Below are positions 1 to 8,551 of a DNA stretch of 64,000 nt, piece by piece. How positions within the stretch are numbered: position 1 is the stretch's first letter; the number at the start of each line of letters is the position of its first letter. The DNA comes from Neobacillus rhizosphaerae. Lineage in GTDB: Bacteria; Bacillota; Bacilli; Bacillales; Cytobacillaceae. Below the pieces are notes generated by a model, which saw nothing but the letters and a program-made list of their open reading frames with translations, did not search any database and was not told the DNA's origin. The stretch is taken from contig NZ_CALBWS010000002.1 in the NCBI RefSeq assembly GCF_937468385.1, positions 1 to 64,000 on the forward strand, given 5' to 3'. Position numbers and translations under genes: made by a program.

Positions 1-171
1 GTCCAGAAATGGCCTAAAAGTATGGATGGGATAGGTCTAAATTCTGCTCTTACGAGCAAAAATTCAACGAAAAGGCACCCGAATGGGCTCATTCGGATGC
101 CTTTTGTCTACAATCTGAAACCTGCTAGGCAGGTTATTTTTGCAGGTATAATAATGAAGAATTGCATTCGC
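1..171. other. Window edge without a recognised gene
   Basis: No protein I recognise starts or ends here. The stretch holds a strong hairpin at 70-105, listed separately, and a short TGCTC/GAGCA stem near 46-59. An open frame on the plus strand has no ribosome binding site and no family resemblance. Confidence 0.5.
70..105 (-). terminator. Hairpin terminator after the cadherin-like gene
   Basis: A 16-base inverted repeat (AAAAGGCACCCGAATG, 70-85, against 90-105) with one mismatch and a 4-nt loop. It lies about 65 nt beyond the minus-strand gene ending at 172. T-rich flanks on both sides make it potentially bidirectional. Confidence 0.6.
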
Positions 172-1254
172 TTATTCTTTCTTATCAAACACAAGCACAT
201 AAGTTTTATGGTCGCCATCATCATAGGTTACAACAACAGAAATAATAGTTTTGTTATTATCTTCTAGCTGGATTGTTTTGCTGGTGCCACCTTCAATCAT
301 AATCGTAGATGCACTGTAGCTTGCAGTTGGATTAATGGTGACCGTTTTAACATCACTTGAAACAGCCACATGGTAGGTGAATTCGTTTGGTGTGAAAGAG
401 CTATCCCATGTACCTTCCGAAACTGTTAGTGAAGATAGTGTTGCCTTACTAGTTTTTTGAACTGTCCCAGAATTTTGCTGAACTGCAGTCTGTTGAAAGG
501 AATTAGTTCTATTTTTCTGTGATGAAATGTTTGCTTTCGAATCTTTGCCCTCCGCTCGGATAACGTGTAATGTATAAGTCTTTTCCTCCCCATTTTCTGC
601 TGTAACGACGATGATAATGTCGGATTTCCCAACCGGGAGTTCTACGGAAACACCTTCCCCCTTCGCTAAAGTATTATTGATTTTAATTGTCGCTGTTTTT
701 TCTATTCTTGTAGGTGTAATCTTTATTGCATCAGCATCGTTTGTAACTTGAACCGTATATTCCGTTTTTGTAGAAGAAAATATCGGTGACAGCTCCCCAG
801 TAGATAATTTAATATTTTGCAGGAGATTATTTGCATTTTGTTTTCTCGTAATGGTTAGTATATAGGTATTTGCTGTATTGCTGCCATCACTCACAGTGAT
901 TAGGAACGTATTTTTTCCGGTTTGAAGCGAATAAGTTCCTGTCGTTCCACTTGTTACCGATTGCCCATTTATTAAAATGGACGACTCTGGATTACTACTT
1001 TCTACTTGTAATTGTATATCTGGAACATCATTACCAACGGTGGCTGAATATTCCTTTACCTCTGATGTAAAAGTCTGGTCTAACTTAATCTCATCGATTT
1101 CCAAGTTAGCAAGTGTATTGGATTCAAGGTTTTCCTGGACTGCAGTTGTGTTACTTTCAGCATATGCAGTTGGTATGTATGAGCCAGACACCATACCAAG
1201 CATCGAAACAGTAAGTATCACATTCATTCCTTTTTTTTGTACCTTGCTTTTCAT
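172..1254 (-). CDS. Secreted cadherin-like beta-sandwich repeat protein
   Basis: A 360-residue exported protein. Residues 1-32 form a signal peptide ending in AYA. Three repeats of about 85-90 residues follow (roughly 48-137, 142-234 and 270-360). Each has the pattern L-x2-L-x-[IV]-x3-L-x2-F...Y-x-[AV]-x-V and ends in a TYxLxI/V strand, typical of the bacterial cadherin-like beta-sandwich domain (PF12733). A polar Ser/Asn/Gln linker lies between repeats 2 and 3. There is no catalytic motif, sortase motif or C-terminal anchor, so it is probably released or bound to the wall non-covalently. A GGAGGG ribosome binding site precedes the ATG. Its role is unknown. Confidence 0.8.
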   Translation of the reverse strand: MKSKVQKKGMNVILTVSMLGMVSGSYIPTAYAESNTTAVQENLESNTLANLEIDEIKLDQTFTSEVKEYSATVGNDVPDIQLQVESSNPESSILINGQSVTSGTTGTYSLQTGKNTFLITVSDGSNTANTYILTITRKQNANNLLQNIKLSTGELSPIFSSTKTEYTVQVTNDADAIKITPTRIEKTATIKINNTLAKGEGVSVELPVGKSDIIIVVTAENGEEKTYTLHVIRAEGKDSKANISSQKNRTNSFQQTAVQQNSGTVQKTSKATLSSLTVSEGTWDSSFTPNEFTYHVAVSSDVKTVTINPTASYSASTIMIEGGTSKTIQLEDNNKTIISVVVTYDDGDHKTYVLVFDKKE

Positions 1255-1360
1255 TTTATAACCCTCCTGCCAACTATCAATTGTAATAGTGGAATTTGGA
1301 CTAACTTTACCATTCGATGCTTAAGATAAACTTAATTTTTTCCCCAATCCAAGAAAGAAA

Positions 1361-1392
1361 ACCGCAAACCCTCAATTATCCAGGTCTGCGGC
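1361..1392 (-). terminator. Rho-independent terminator
   Basis: ACCGCAAACC (1361-1370) pairs with GGTCTGCGGC (1383-1392) with minor mismatch. It lies just beyond the stop of the minus-strand CoxG-like gene, and the minus strand reads into a T-rich tract. Confidence 0.6.
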
Positions 1393-1402
1393 TGTATTTT
1401 TT

Positions 1403-1852
1403 TCATCTTCTTTTAAATTCTTCCAACCTTGAAGTGATAGCTACCGACACTTCTTCATCCGATTTTTGAATTGCCTTCTTAAAAAGTGAATTGGCTAGAG
1501 ATCCCATTGGACCTGATGCATTTATTTCAAGAAATCCAGTCACCCCGGTTTTATTAATATTAAGTGCTTTTGCTTCAAAATATCCTTCACCAATATACTT
1601 TTCGTTCGATCGTTTCAAATCAAAACTTACCCTGGCAGGCTCATTCCACTCTTTAATATCAATTAATAGCCTGACCTTTTTTTTCATTATGCCAATGTCG
1701 CTCTTAAACTCCCAAGTGATTTGCCGATCATTTATTTTTTCATGTGAAATATAACCAGGGACAAGTGGTGCCCAATTATTTTCATCTCGGATGAAATCCC
1801 AAATCACTTCAATGGGGATATCTAATTCTACGTATTGTATCTCGCTTGGCAT
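1403..1852 (-). CDS. CoxG/SRPBCC family protein
   Basis: A 149-residue soluble protein with the helix-grip SRPBCC fold, CoxG-like subgroup (carbon monoxide dehydrogenase subunit G family). The N-terminal pattern VELDIPIEVIWDFIRDENNWAPLVPG is the usual start of this fold. A later GPMGSLANSLFKKAI segment matches the long C-terminal helix. Members bind hydrophobic ligands or help assemble membrane enzymes. No CO dehydrogenase genes are nearby, so the partner is unknown. It is monocistronic with a terminator behind it. Confidence 0.75.
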   Translation of the reverse strand: MPSEIQYVELDIPIEVIWDFIRDENNWAPLVPGYISHEKINDRQITWEFKSDIGIMKKKVRLLIDIKEWNEPARVSFDLKRSNEKYIGEGYFEAKALNINKTGVTGFLEINASGPMGSLANSLFKKAIQKSDEEVSVAITSRLEEFKRR

Positions 1853-2089
1853 TTTTGTATCCCTCTTTCATATTCAAAGTCCAAGACCTTCAGTGGCTTA
1901 GGGTCTTTTAAAAACATATATGATAAATAATGTGTTTATAGAAGAATTTATCTTTAATTTCTACAGCAGTTTGATGATTTCTATTCCATAACTTAAATTA
2001 ACCATTGAATATTATCCATTCCTATTTTAAGATATTAGGATAGATTTGAATTTTCAGAACAATCCATCTTTTTGGAGGGGTAACTAAAG

Positions 2090-2728
2090 GTGAGGTTTTT
2101 TCAGTATTTTTTATTTTTTATGGGATTAACTTTTTTTGGCTTAGGTAATGCCATTGCTGTCAAAGTTAAATATATTGGCTTACACCCATGGGAAGTACTT
2201 AATGTAGCCCTTTATCAACACTTTGGTTTAACCATTGGTACATGGGGAGTGGTTAGCGGATTAATCCTAATTATCATTTCTTTGTTTGTCGCTCGAAGCT
2301 ATATTAGTGTAGGTACAGTTTTAAACGCTTTATGTATTGGGCCAATCATGGACTTTTTCCTTTTGTTAGACATTCTTCCAAAAGCAACTAACACATGGGT
2401 CGATTACTTAATTCTCCTTTCTGGAGTAATTATTACCGGAATTGGTGGCGGAATGTATGTTGCGGCAGGGATTGGTGCCGGACCGCGTGATGGGTTTATG
2501 CTTTCCATTTCTGATAAAACAAGATTATCGGTAAGCCAAGCGCGAATTATTGTTGAAAGTCTTGTATTAGTGATTGGATTTTTATTAGGCGGGCCCGTGT
2601 TTATCGCCACTTTTCTTTATACTTTCATTCAAAGCCCCGTTTTCCACCGTTCTTTGAAGCTTTTTAAGGCATTGGTGGAATTGCTCAAAAAGAAGAAAAG
2701 TCAAAACCAAGAAAGTGTTTCTATTTAA
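2090..2728 (+). CDS. yczE: YczE/YyaS-type membrane protein
   Basis: A 212-residue integral membrane protein of the YczE/YyaS/YitT superfamily with about five hydrophobic helices. The conserved loop GGGMYVAAGIGAGPRDG is near residues 120-140. The GTG start has a good GGAGGGG site 9-16 nt upstream. In B. subtilis YczE is known for helping surfactin production, but the biochemical role is not established. No related genes are adjacent. The C-terminus is a short basic tail. Confidence 0.8.
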   Translation: MRFFQYFLFFMGLTFFGLGNAIAVKVKYIGLHPWEVLNVALYQHFGLTIGTWGVVSGLILIIISLFVARSYISVGTVLNALCIGPIMDFFLLLDILPKATNTWVDYLILLSGVIITGIGGGMYVAAGIGAGPRDGFMLSISDKTRLSVSQARIIVESLVLVIGFLLGGPVFIATFLYTFIQSPVFHRSLKLFKALVELLKKKKSQNQESVSI

Positions 2729-2755
2729 ATTCTAGAAAATCGAAACTTTTTTAAC

Positions 2756-3322
2756 TTAGATTACTTCCACTTTATCTGCTTGATATTCTTGGTAATAATT
2801 TTGAAAATAGGATGAAAGCTTCCCCTCATATATTAAATTGAGGGAGGCTGATTCCTTAATATCATGTGGAGTTACAAGGGAAAGAGGCTTTTGATTTTTC
2901 ATTTTGATACCTGATTCGTTTAGTAAAGCCGCAACAAAATGGGAGCAAAAGAAGGCGTTCTTTCGATCAATCTCCATATTCAGCATCACGGCAACTAGAC
3001 CGATGAGATTGTACCTATAATCGTCCTTATGCTCTTCCATTTCCTTAATTTTACCGTTTATTATTTGAAATTGTTTTTCTGTAATGGTAACACAATAAAT
3101 AGCACAATCGGCATTCCTAAACAAATGGCCGCGAATGTTTTCTTTCACAAATCCTCCCATAAAAGGGTTCCAGGGATTTTTCCTTCCAAAGCTATAAACC
3201 TTGTTGAATTGATCATCAATCACAATAGAGACATGGTTGTGTGGGTTCTTTGTATATAATTTGATTATTTTTGTTAAAATGGATCCAGTATCAGTAAGTA
3301 ACACATATATCTTCCTGCTCAT
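2756..3322 (-). CDS. Putative permuted papain-like (NlpC/P60-type) protein
   Basis: A 188-residue protein without signal peptide or membrane helix. Near the N-terminus is NPHNHVSIVID, with a His in the position typical of permuted papain-like enzymes. Near residues 123-135 is FFCSHFVAALL, a Cys at the start of a helix. This His-before-Cys order suggests a circularly permuted NlpC/P60 or YiiX-like amidase/thioesterase fold. The substrate is unknown. It converges with yczE with only 27 nt between the genes. Confidence 0.55.
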   Translation of the reverse strand: MSRKIYVLLTDTGSILTKIIKLYTKNPHNHVSIVIDDQFNKVYSFGRKNPWNPFMGGFVKENIRGHLFRNADCAIYCVTITEKQFQIINGKIKEMEEHKDDYRYNLIGLVAVMLNMEIDRKNAFFCSHFVAALLNESGIKMKNQKPLSLVTPHDIKESASLNLIYEGKLSSYFQNYYQEYQADKVEVI

Positions 3323-3638
3323 ATATTTCCCCCCGACAAAATCTTCCTTTCTATTATATTATAATGTCTTATAGTTATTTTTTAACAATCTTGAGTATTA
3401 TTTTGTACTAAGACTCGAGACCTAAAAAACATGTACCCTTTTAAAAATAAAAAGTCACATGTAACTGTGACTTTCTTCCAAAATTATTATTTTTCCACCC
3501 TTTTCCTGCTCCACCCTCATTTTAAAACATAAGGTTGATAAGAAAAATTAGGAAATTTCAATCATTCAACTTAAGAAGAACTTATAAAAAAACAGAAGAT
3601 GCACGAAAGCAATCTTCTGTTTTTTTCTCAAGTATAGG
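3323..3638. other. Intergenic region with two hairpins
   Basis: No gene is visible. The region holds the ycnI terminator (3587-3626), a second hairpin (AAAGTCAC, 3451-3458, pairing with GTGACTTT, 3467-3474) followed on the minus strand by a T-rich run, and the promoter side of the gene at 2756-3322. Confidence 0.5.
3587..3626 (-). terminator. Terminator of the ycnKJI operon
   Basis: AACAGAAGAT (3591-3600) pairs with ATCTTCTGTT (3612-3621), with A-runs and T-runs on either side. It sits directly behind the ycnI stop and could work on both strands. Confidence 0.8.
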
Positions 3639-4280
3639 TTATTTTTTACGGAAAGCAAGAACAAGGGCTACAAGTGACAGTAACGCTGCCGCACCCGATA
3701 ATACAAGAGGAAGTGAATCGGACGTATCATCCTCTTTCTCTGGTACTGTTGTTTTTGTCTTTTCATTATGTTCTGCCGGCTGCGTACCATGGTGATCAGT
3801 CGAAGTACCTGTCACAATATCTGTAATGGCATGAGGTGAATCAGTCCCCTCATCGCCTGTCCACTCTACGATGCTACCATCTTTATAATATTGAAAGGCA
3901 TCCCAAGCCGCTTTTGTTGCTTTATCAGGGTTTTTCGCAACAAACACAAATTGTTGGAATTGTCCTGGTAAAATCCCTTCACCTGTTGCTTCAAATGTAA
4001 AAGTTTTTACTTTACCACTGGCATCTTTTTCAGCTGTATATGTCCACCCGGGAACCGGTTGATAGGACATAACGTCTACACCAGCAGGAGCCTTCACGGT
4101 GACTTTAGTCGTGGCAATATCTTTTTCAACTGGGACCTTTAAGGTATACGTTTCCCACGCACCTGTTGCAGAAGTTTTCGGGATGACTGTCACATGTGCA
4201 CTAGCTATACTTGAAAAGAAAAATAAACTGATTACAGCTGGAATAAATATTTTTGAAACCTTAAACATCATTCTTTTCAT
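3639..4280 (-). CDS. ycnI: YcnI, copper-associated surface protein
   Basis: A 213-residue DUF1775/YcnI protein. A signal peptide of about 28 residues ends in SASA, leaving His29 as the mature N-terminus, as in copper-binding YcnI domains. The body contains the family signature WTYTAEKDASGKVKTFTFEATG and GILPGQFQQF. A low-complexity His/Thr/Glu linker leads to a C-terminal membrane helix (about 189-209) ending RKK, so it is anchored outside the cell. It is the last gene of ycnK-ycnJ-ycnI, 21 nt behind ycnJ, consistent with copper acquisition or handling. Confidence 0.9.
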   Translation of the reverse strand: MKRMMFKVSKIFIPAVISLFFFSSIASAHVTVIPKTSATGAWETYTLKVPVEKDIATTKVTVKAPAGVDVMSYQPVPGWTYTAEKDASGKVKTFTFEATGEGILPGQFQQFVFVAKNPDKATKAAWDAFQYYKDGSIVEWTGDEGTDSPHAITDIVTGTSTDHHGTQPAEHNEKTKTTVPEKEDDTSDSLPLVLSGAAALLSLVALVLAFRKK

Positions 4281-4301
4281 TTGAATTCTCCTCGAATGAT
4301 T

Positions 4302-5951
4302 TTATTTACTTCCTACTAAACAACGGAAATCGGTATCAATGCTCTCTAACGACTTTGTCAAAACATGAACATGGACATTCCAATTACCGGCCATACTAAA
4401 GTGCAAACCATTCTCTTTGTATTTCCCGTCTGCTTCCTTTGTAAGATTAATGGTTTCTTTTCCCATATCCATATCAAGCATTGTAAATGTCAAATGTATT
4501 TGTTCAATATCTTTGATGGGTTGGCCTTGACGGTCTTTTAATGTAACCTCAAATAAATTTTCGCCAACAATATTCGGGGTTGCCATTAAGGTGACCTTTG
4601 TTCCTTTATTCACTGTATTTGTTTCCTTAAATGGTCCAGGAGAGGACATGGCAGTTGGTAAATTAGTTAAGACCACAGTAAGAATCAGGATAACCAAACC
4701 AGTAGAAAGTTCCCCCCACATGGAAGCCACCAAGCCTTTGTCTTTTTCCCTTATTCCATTTACAAAATTCACGGCTGCAAGGAGGAGCATGACCAAAAAT
4801 AGAATAACTTTTATAGATAATACTTTCCCATAGTCCGTTCGTACAAGAGCAGAAAGATTTGGAATATGCAGCAGACTTCCAAACACTCCCGTAAAGGTTA
4901 ACAGAAGAACTAGGAGGATTCCCCATTTAGAAAACCTTTTAATCATTTGGATATAATATTGCTTTGTTTCAGTGTTCTTCCGCAATGGAAGTAATCCAAC
5001 AAAACCGATTAAACATCCAATCCAGAGGGAGGCTGAGAATAAATGGAGAAAGTCCATCGAAATCGATAGCAACTGGTTGGTTTGGGATGAAGCATGACTG
5101 GTTAATGACTTTGTAAATAATAATGCTGTTCCTAAACAGAAGCAGACCGATAGAATGATTCGTTTAGTGCTTATTGCATTCCTATTAAATGAAGTAAGCA
5201 AAGCAAGCATTAAAAGAATCGCTGCTTGAAAAATCCATATTTGACCAAAGGTCGTGTAAGATAGGATATTTTCAAATAAGCGAAAGCTAAACACTTCACT
5301 CCAATGATAACCAGATTCAATCGTCGCTTCTAATGGTAAGCTTAACAAGATACTTAGGAAAAGCACGACGAAACTCGTATGGATCAGCTTAAGGAAAATC
5401 TTATCAACAAATTTGTTTCCCCGAATCGCTTTTGGCAAAACTAACAGGTAAAAAAACAGGAGCCCCACATAGCAGGCATTACTTAAGTATTGAAGCCAAC
5501 GAATAATGATAAGATCTGCCTTTGGAGTGTAGCCTTTTGTTTCATTATGTACAAAGCTTGAGTCTTGAATTTCATCTCCAACTTGGAAGCCAATGACTCC
5601 CTGAACAGGATGGCCATCGCTTGAAACAGCCTTCCATTTGATTCGATAGGTACCGTTTGGAAGATCCTTTTTTAATCCACTCTTTAGAATGGTTGGTTGG
5701 TTACGATCAATCCCGCCATCTTCCTTATCGACTCTGTTCCCATCAAAATCAAATACCTTGATTGAATTAAACTCAGGTTGAATTGGTTCATTAAATTGAA
5801 TCGTGACTTCGTTTGGAGCTTTTTTGAGAATCGCATCTTCTGAAGGTGTCGATTTTTGAATATAAGCGTGAGCTGAGAAAGTTGACGGAAATAAAAATAG
5901 AAATAGGGAAATGATGACCATGAACATGCTGAAATTTATTTTTATATTCAA
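4302..5951 (-). CDS. ycnJ: YcnJ, CopC-CopD copper importer
   Basis: A 549-residue fusion. A signal peptide is followed by a CopC-type domain (about 28-128) whose mature N-terminus lies near His28. A polytopic CopD domain of about eight helices spans roughly 150-430. An extracytoplasmic C-terminal domain spans about 450-549 and resembles FixH/YtkA folds. In B. subtilis YcnJ is needed for growth under copper limitation. The start is TTG behind GCGGAGTG. It lies between ycnK and ycnI in one operon. Confidence 0.9.
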   Translation of the reverse strand: MNIKINFSMFMVIISLFLFLFPSTFSAHAYIQKSTPSEDAILKKAPNEVTIQFNEPIQPEFNSIKVFDFDGNRVDKEDGGIDRNQPTILKSGLKKDLPNGTYRIKWKAVSSDGHPVQGVIGFQVGDEIQDSSFVHNETKGYTPKADLIIIRWLQYLSNACYVGLLFFYLLVLPKAIRGNKFVDKIFLKLIHTSFVVLFLSILLSLPLEATIESGYHWSEVFSFRLFENILSYTTFGQIWIFQAAILLMLALLTSFNRNAISTKRIILSVCFCLGTALLFTKSLTSHASSQTNQLLSISMDFLHLFSASLWIGCLIGFVGLLPLRKNTETKQYYIQMIKRFSKWGILLVLLLTFTGVFGSLLHIPNLSALVRTDYGKVLSIKVILFLVMLLLAAVNFVNGIREKDKGLVASMWGELSTGLVILILTVVLTNLPTAMSSPGPFKETNTVNKGTKVTLMATPNIVGENLFEVTLKDRQGQPIKDIEQIHLTFTMLDMDMGKETINLTKEADGKYKENGLHFSMAGNWNVHVHVLTKSLESIDTDFRCLVGSK

Positions 5952-5990
5952 TTTATCACTCCGCTTATAAATCCAAGTTTTAGGTACAGC

Positions 5991-6566
5991 TTATTTTTCA
6001 CAAGAACATCCCGTAAAACCGTTCATTTTTTTTTGAATTTCTTCAATTGCCTCTTCAAAACGTAACACAACTCCACCAAAACCTTTTTGAAATTGTTCCG
6101 CTTGCTTTAAAGATTCAAATGTTAATACTTGTGGTTGGCAACAATTCAAGTTGAAATCAGCATCCATTAGGTAATAGGCCATTTTGGCACTTATGGTAGA
6201 ATTCTGCAGAAAATCACGACAGATAATTTGCGAAACATGTTGTTTAATGTCCTTGTATCTTAGTAATCCACAATGCGGGCAACATAATTGCTCAACTTTT
6301 AAATCATGGGTGATAATTTGAACAGGATGCCGGCTATTCATTTCTTTTAAGCAATAAATACAAGTATTCGGAGATACCTTCGTAATTGGGGCTAATGAGA
6401 TTCCTCCAGAAGTTTTGATAATTACTTCTTCTTGTATTAATGGCTTAATATCCCGATAAACTGTCATTTCGGAAACTTGCAAACGACTGCTAATCTCAGA
6501 GATTGCTAAAGATCCTTCATCATTCAACCATTTTAACAATTGCTGTCTTCGCTCAATCGGTAACAT
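5991..6566 (-). CDS. ycnK: YcnK, copper-responsive DeoR-type repressor
   Basis: About 191 residues. An N-terminal DeoR winged helix (IERRQQLLKWL...LQVSEMTVYRDIKPL) is fused to a NosL-like, Cys-rich metal-sensing region with CIYC, CCPHC, CC and a C-terminal CSC. I prefer the second ATG at 6566: AAGGGG is 6 nt before it but touches the first ATG at 6572, and B. subtilis YcnK also begins Met-Leu-Pro. In B. subtilis it represses ycnJ when copper is plentiful. Tandem repeats upstream are a likely operator. Confidence 0.9.
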   Translation of the reverse strand: MLPIERRQQLLKWLNDEGSLAISEISSRLQVSEMTVYRDIKPLIQEEVIIKTSGGISLAPITKVSPNTCIYCLKEMNSRHPVQIITHDLKVEQLCCPHCGLLRYKDIKQHVSQIICRDFLQNSTISAKMAYYLMDADFNLNCCQPQVLTFESLKQAEQFQKGFGGVVLRFEEAIEEIQKKMNGFTGCSCEK

Positions 6567-6624
6567 ATTCATCCCCTTCTTTTTCCTAAATACCTTCTCC
6601 CTTTACTATAAGTTTAATTGACGT

Positions 6625-6650
6625 TAACAACATTAACAACATAACAACAT
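6625..6650 (-). promoter_or_regulatory. Candidate YcnK operator: three TAACAACAT repeats
   Basis: TAACAACAT occurs at 6625-6633, 6634-6642 and 6642-6650, about 60-85 nt upstream of the ycnK start. Tandem TGTTG-containing repeats upstream of a DeoR-type gene fit an operator for autoregulation. Binding by YcnK is inferred. Confidence 0.55.
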
Positions 6651-6935
6651 GAATAATTTGTGAATATTTGTTGAACACTCACATTTTCAAACAAAAAATA
6701 ACACTATTCTATATCATTACTCCTTAAAATTTTTTTAAACAAAAAGGCCACTATTTGAAATAGTGACCCTCTACAAAATTCTGATTTCTTTATTTTTTTA
6801 TTACTTGCTTCCTTTAATGCAAAAGGTTCATGAGGTGAGTTCAATAAAAAGAATAGCTTTTCATCTGCGAGGCAAATGCTCAGAAGTCTGTAGTTCGTGC
6901 AATTAAGCCTAGGAAGTTTTCCATTCTTATCGGCC

Positions 6936-6965
6936 AAAAACTGCTTGGAGTCTCCAAGCAGTTTT
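6936..6965 (-). terminator. Terminator of the nucleotidyltransferase gene
   Basis: AAACTGCTTGGA pairs perfectly with TCCAAGCAGTTT around a 3-nt loop, directly behind the stop at 6977. A weaker hairpin (GGCCACTATT/AATAGTGACC) lies near 6748-6770. The remaining ycnK-upstream region (6651-6935) shows no convincing gene. Confidence 0.8.
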
Positions 6966-6976
6966 CCAAATTAGTA

Positions 6977-7747
6977 TTAACTCCAAACTTCATCTAAAAC
7001 TTCTCTAAATAATCCATCCAGCAAGGGTGTGATATCCTCTTTAGAAATCTTCAAGGTTTTCGTATAATCCTCTAACCGAAGGATTTCTTTTTCGATAAAG
7101 TCGTTTATTACCGTAACCTTAGATTCAAGGTTTAGCTCGTCTCCTCTAATTTTTCTCTCTAATAATGATGCGATTTCCTGCTTCAGTTCACCTTCTTCAA
7201 GGAGGTTCTTGACCAGCTCCTGAAATTCGATTGGCGGAACAGAGTTATATTTTTCAATCCATTTGCAGGCTAATATCGGCCGGAGGACATAAAAGTATTT
7301 CTTAATTTTTACTTGTTCTCCTTGTAGATAGTCACGGTAGTTACCTTTGGCCATATTTAAATAATGATATAGCGCAGATTGCGGCAAAAATACTTTTTCT
7401 TGAATTGCTTTCATTTTGTCCACTAGTGAATAAGCTTGGTAATAAACAATGCCTGAGTGAAGCCATTCCATAAGCGGCGGATTGGACTTTTTAAAAAGTC
7501 TAAGGGCTTTCCGTAGTTCCCAGCCGTTAATATCAAGGAGATCATTAATAGGGAGCTCAATAACCTCTCGTTTTTGCTCAATCGACAGATACCAGTCTTT
7601 TTTATGAATATAGATAAACCGGACATCGTAATCACTGTCCTTAGAAGGAAAGCCCCACGCCCTACTTCCAGACTCAACTGCATAGCAGATTTTTACATCA
7701 AATTCTTCTTCTATTTTTTTAATTTCTGCGAGGATTTTTTCTCTCAA
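6977..7747 (-). CDS. ycgL: YcgL-type nucleotidyltransferase
   Basis: A 256-residue predicted nucleotidyltransferase (COG3541, B. subtilis YcgL type). The polymerase-beta motif is G27-S28 followed by D39-Y-D41. The frame can be extended upstream to 7852, but that extension runs through a dispersed palindromic repeat and lacks a binding site. The TTG at 7747 has AAAGGAGAGG five bases before it and gives the sequence MREKILAEIKK, so I chose it. The substrate is unknown. It lies downstream of the selenoprotein operon but is separated from it by the operon terminator. Confidence 0.8.
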   Translation of the reverse strand: MREKILAEIKKIEEEFDVKICYAVESGSRAWGFPSKDSDYDVRFIYIHKKDWYLSIEQKREVIELPINDLLDINGWELRKALRLFKKSNPPLMEWLHSGIVYYQAYSLVDKMKAIQEKVFLPQSALYHYLNMAKGNYRDYLQGEQVKIKKYFYVLRPILACKWIEKYNSVPPIEFQELVKNLLEEGELKQEIASLLERKIRGDELNLESKVTVINDFIEKEILRLEDYTKTLKISKEDITPLLDGLFREVLDEVWS

Positions 7748-7795
7748 ATGAACCTCTCCTTTAATTGCAGTCGTTTCCTTCATCTTACAAAAAAA

Positions 7796-7853
7796 TGGTG
7801 TCAGGCACCACAAAAAGACACTTACCCCTTTTTGTCCGTCCAGGGTGGACACT
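7796..7853. repeat. Dispersed palindromic repeat, extended copy A
   Basis: Contains the perfect palindrome GGTGTCAGGCACC (7797-7809), a spacer with a CACTT motif, then a second dyad around GTCC...GGAC ending GGTGGACACTTGT. The same two-part layout recurs at 16296-16344 and 26469-26518. Confidence 0.75.
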
Positions 7854-7865
7854 TGTTATAATATT

Positions 7866-7898
7866 AAAAGCCTTATCCGGATGGATAAGGCTTCTTTT
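7866..7898 (-). terminator. Terminator of the selenoprotein/ABC operon
   Basis: AAGCCTTATCC pairs with GGATAAGGCTT around a 4-nt loop, about 45 nt beyond the stop of the last operon gene. T-runs on both sides make it potentially bidirectional. Confidence 0.75.
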
Positions 7899-7940
7899 TA
7901 GTAGGATATGTTTTATTTATTTTAAGCACTTTGACAAATA

Positions 7941-8531
7941 TTACGATTTAAATATTCTCCTTGCTTCCAATAACCGTTGTATTCCTGTAGTAATTTCAAC
8001 CGCTATAAAAATGATTGTCCAAAATACTAAATGGGATTGAAATAGAACCAGTAAAGAAAATAATATAAATCCCTCTGTTCTTTCCGCTAGTCCAGGTTGA
8101 TAATAAAAGGATTTGTAGCTCTCTTTTTCTGATAGCGCTCCTACTGTTAGAAAAATGGTCATTGTAAATATAATCGAAATGGCTAACAAGAGAAACAGCA
8201 TCAATACGTGGGGGTCAGGATGACGAAGTGCCAAAGCAATTAATATTCCTGCTTCAACCACTCTATCAAAGGTGACATCGAGAACGGTCCCCCATGAAGA
8301 GGATTTACTTTTCCTTGCCATACTACCGTCAACAGCATCCAGAAATCCTGAAAACCAAAGAACAGCCACTCCTATTACGGGATATCCAAAGTAGACAAGA
8401 ATACTTGCGATTATGCCGATGAAAAAAGCAATATATGTTACCTGGTTGGCACTTAAGCCAATCTTTAATAGATAATGTGCTGTTTTCGAGATGATTGGTT
8501 GTACAGCTGCACGCCCGTGAGTATCAAGCAC
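7941..8531 (-). CDS. CDP-alcohol phosphatidyltransferase (YnjF-like)
   Basis: A 196-residue membrane enzyme with about six helices. It has the complete family motif D65-x2-D68-G69-x2-A-R...G81-x3-D85-x3-D89, which binds metal and the CDP-activated lipid. It transfers a phosphatidyl group to an alcohol whose identity cannot be read here. A GTG start follows GAAAGGGAGAG. It is the last gene of the operon, 20 nt behind the ABC ATPase. In E. coli a family member, ynjF, likewise sits near ynjBCD. Confidence 0.85.
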   Translation of the reverse strand: MLDTHGRAAVQPIISKTAHYLLKIGLSANQVTYIAFFIGIIASILVYFGYPVIGVAVLWFSGFLDAVDGSMARKSKSSSWGTVLDVTFDRVVEAGILIALALRHPDPHVLMLFLLLAISIIFTMTIFLTVGALSEKESYKSFYYQPGLAERTEGFILFSLLVLFQSHLVFWTIIFIAVEITTGIQRLLEARRIFKS

Positions 8532-8551
8532 AGTTCTCTCTCCCTTTCAAA

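Noticed and set aside
6704-6937. A 77-codon minus-strand gene
   Set aside because: No ribosome binding site or family resemblance; it spans a hairpin and ends in the terminator region between two genes.
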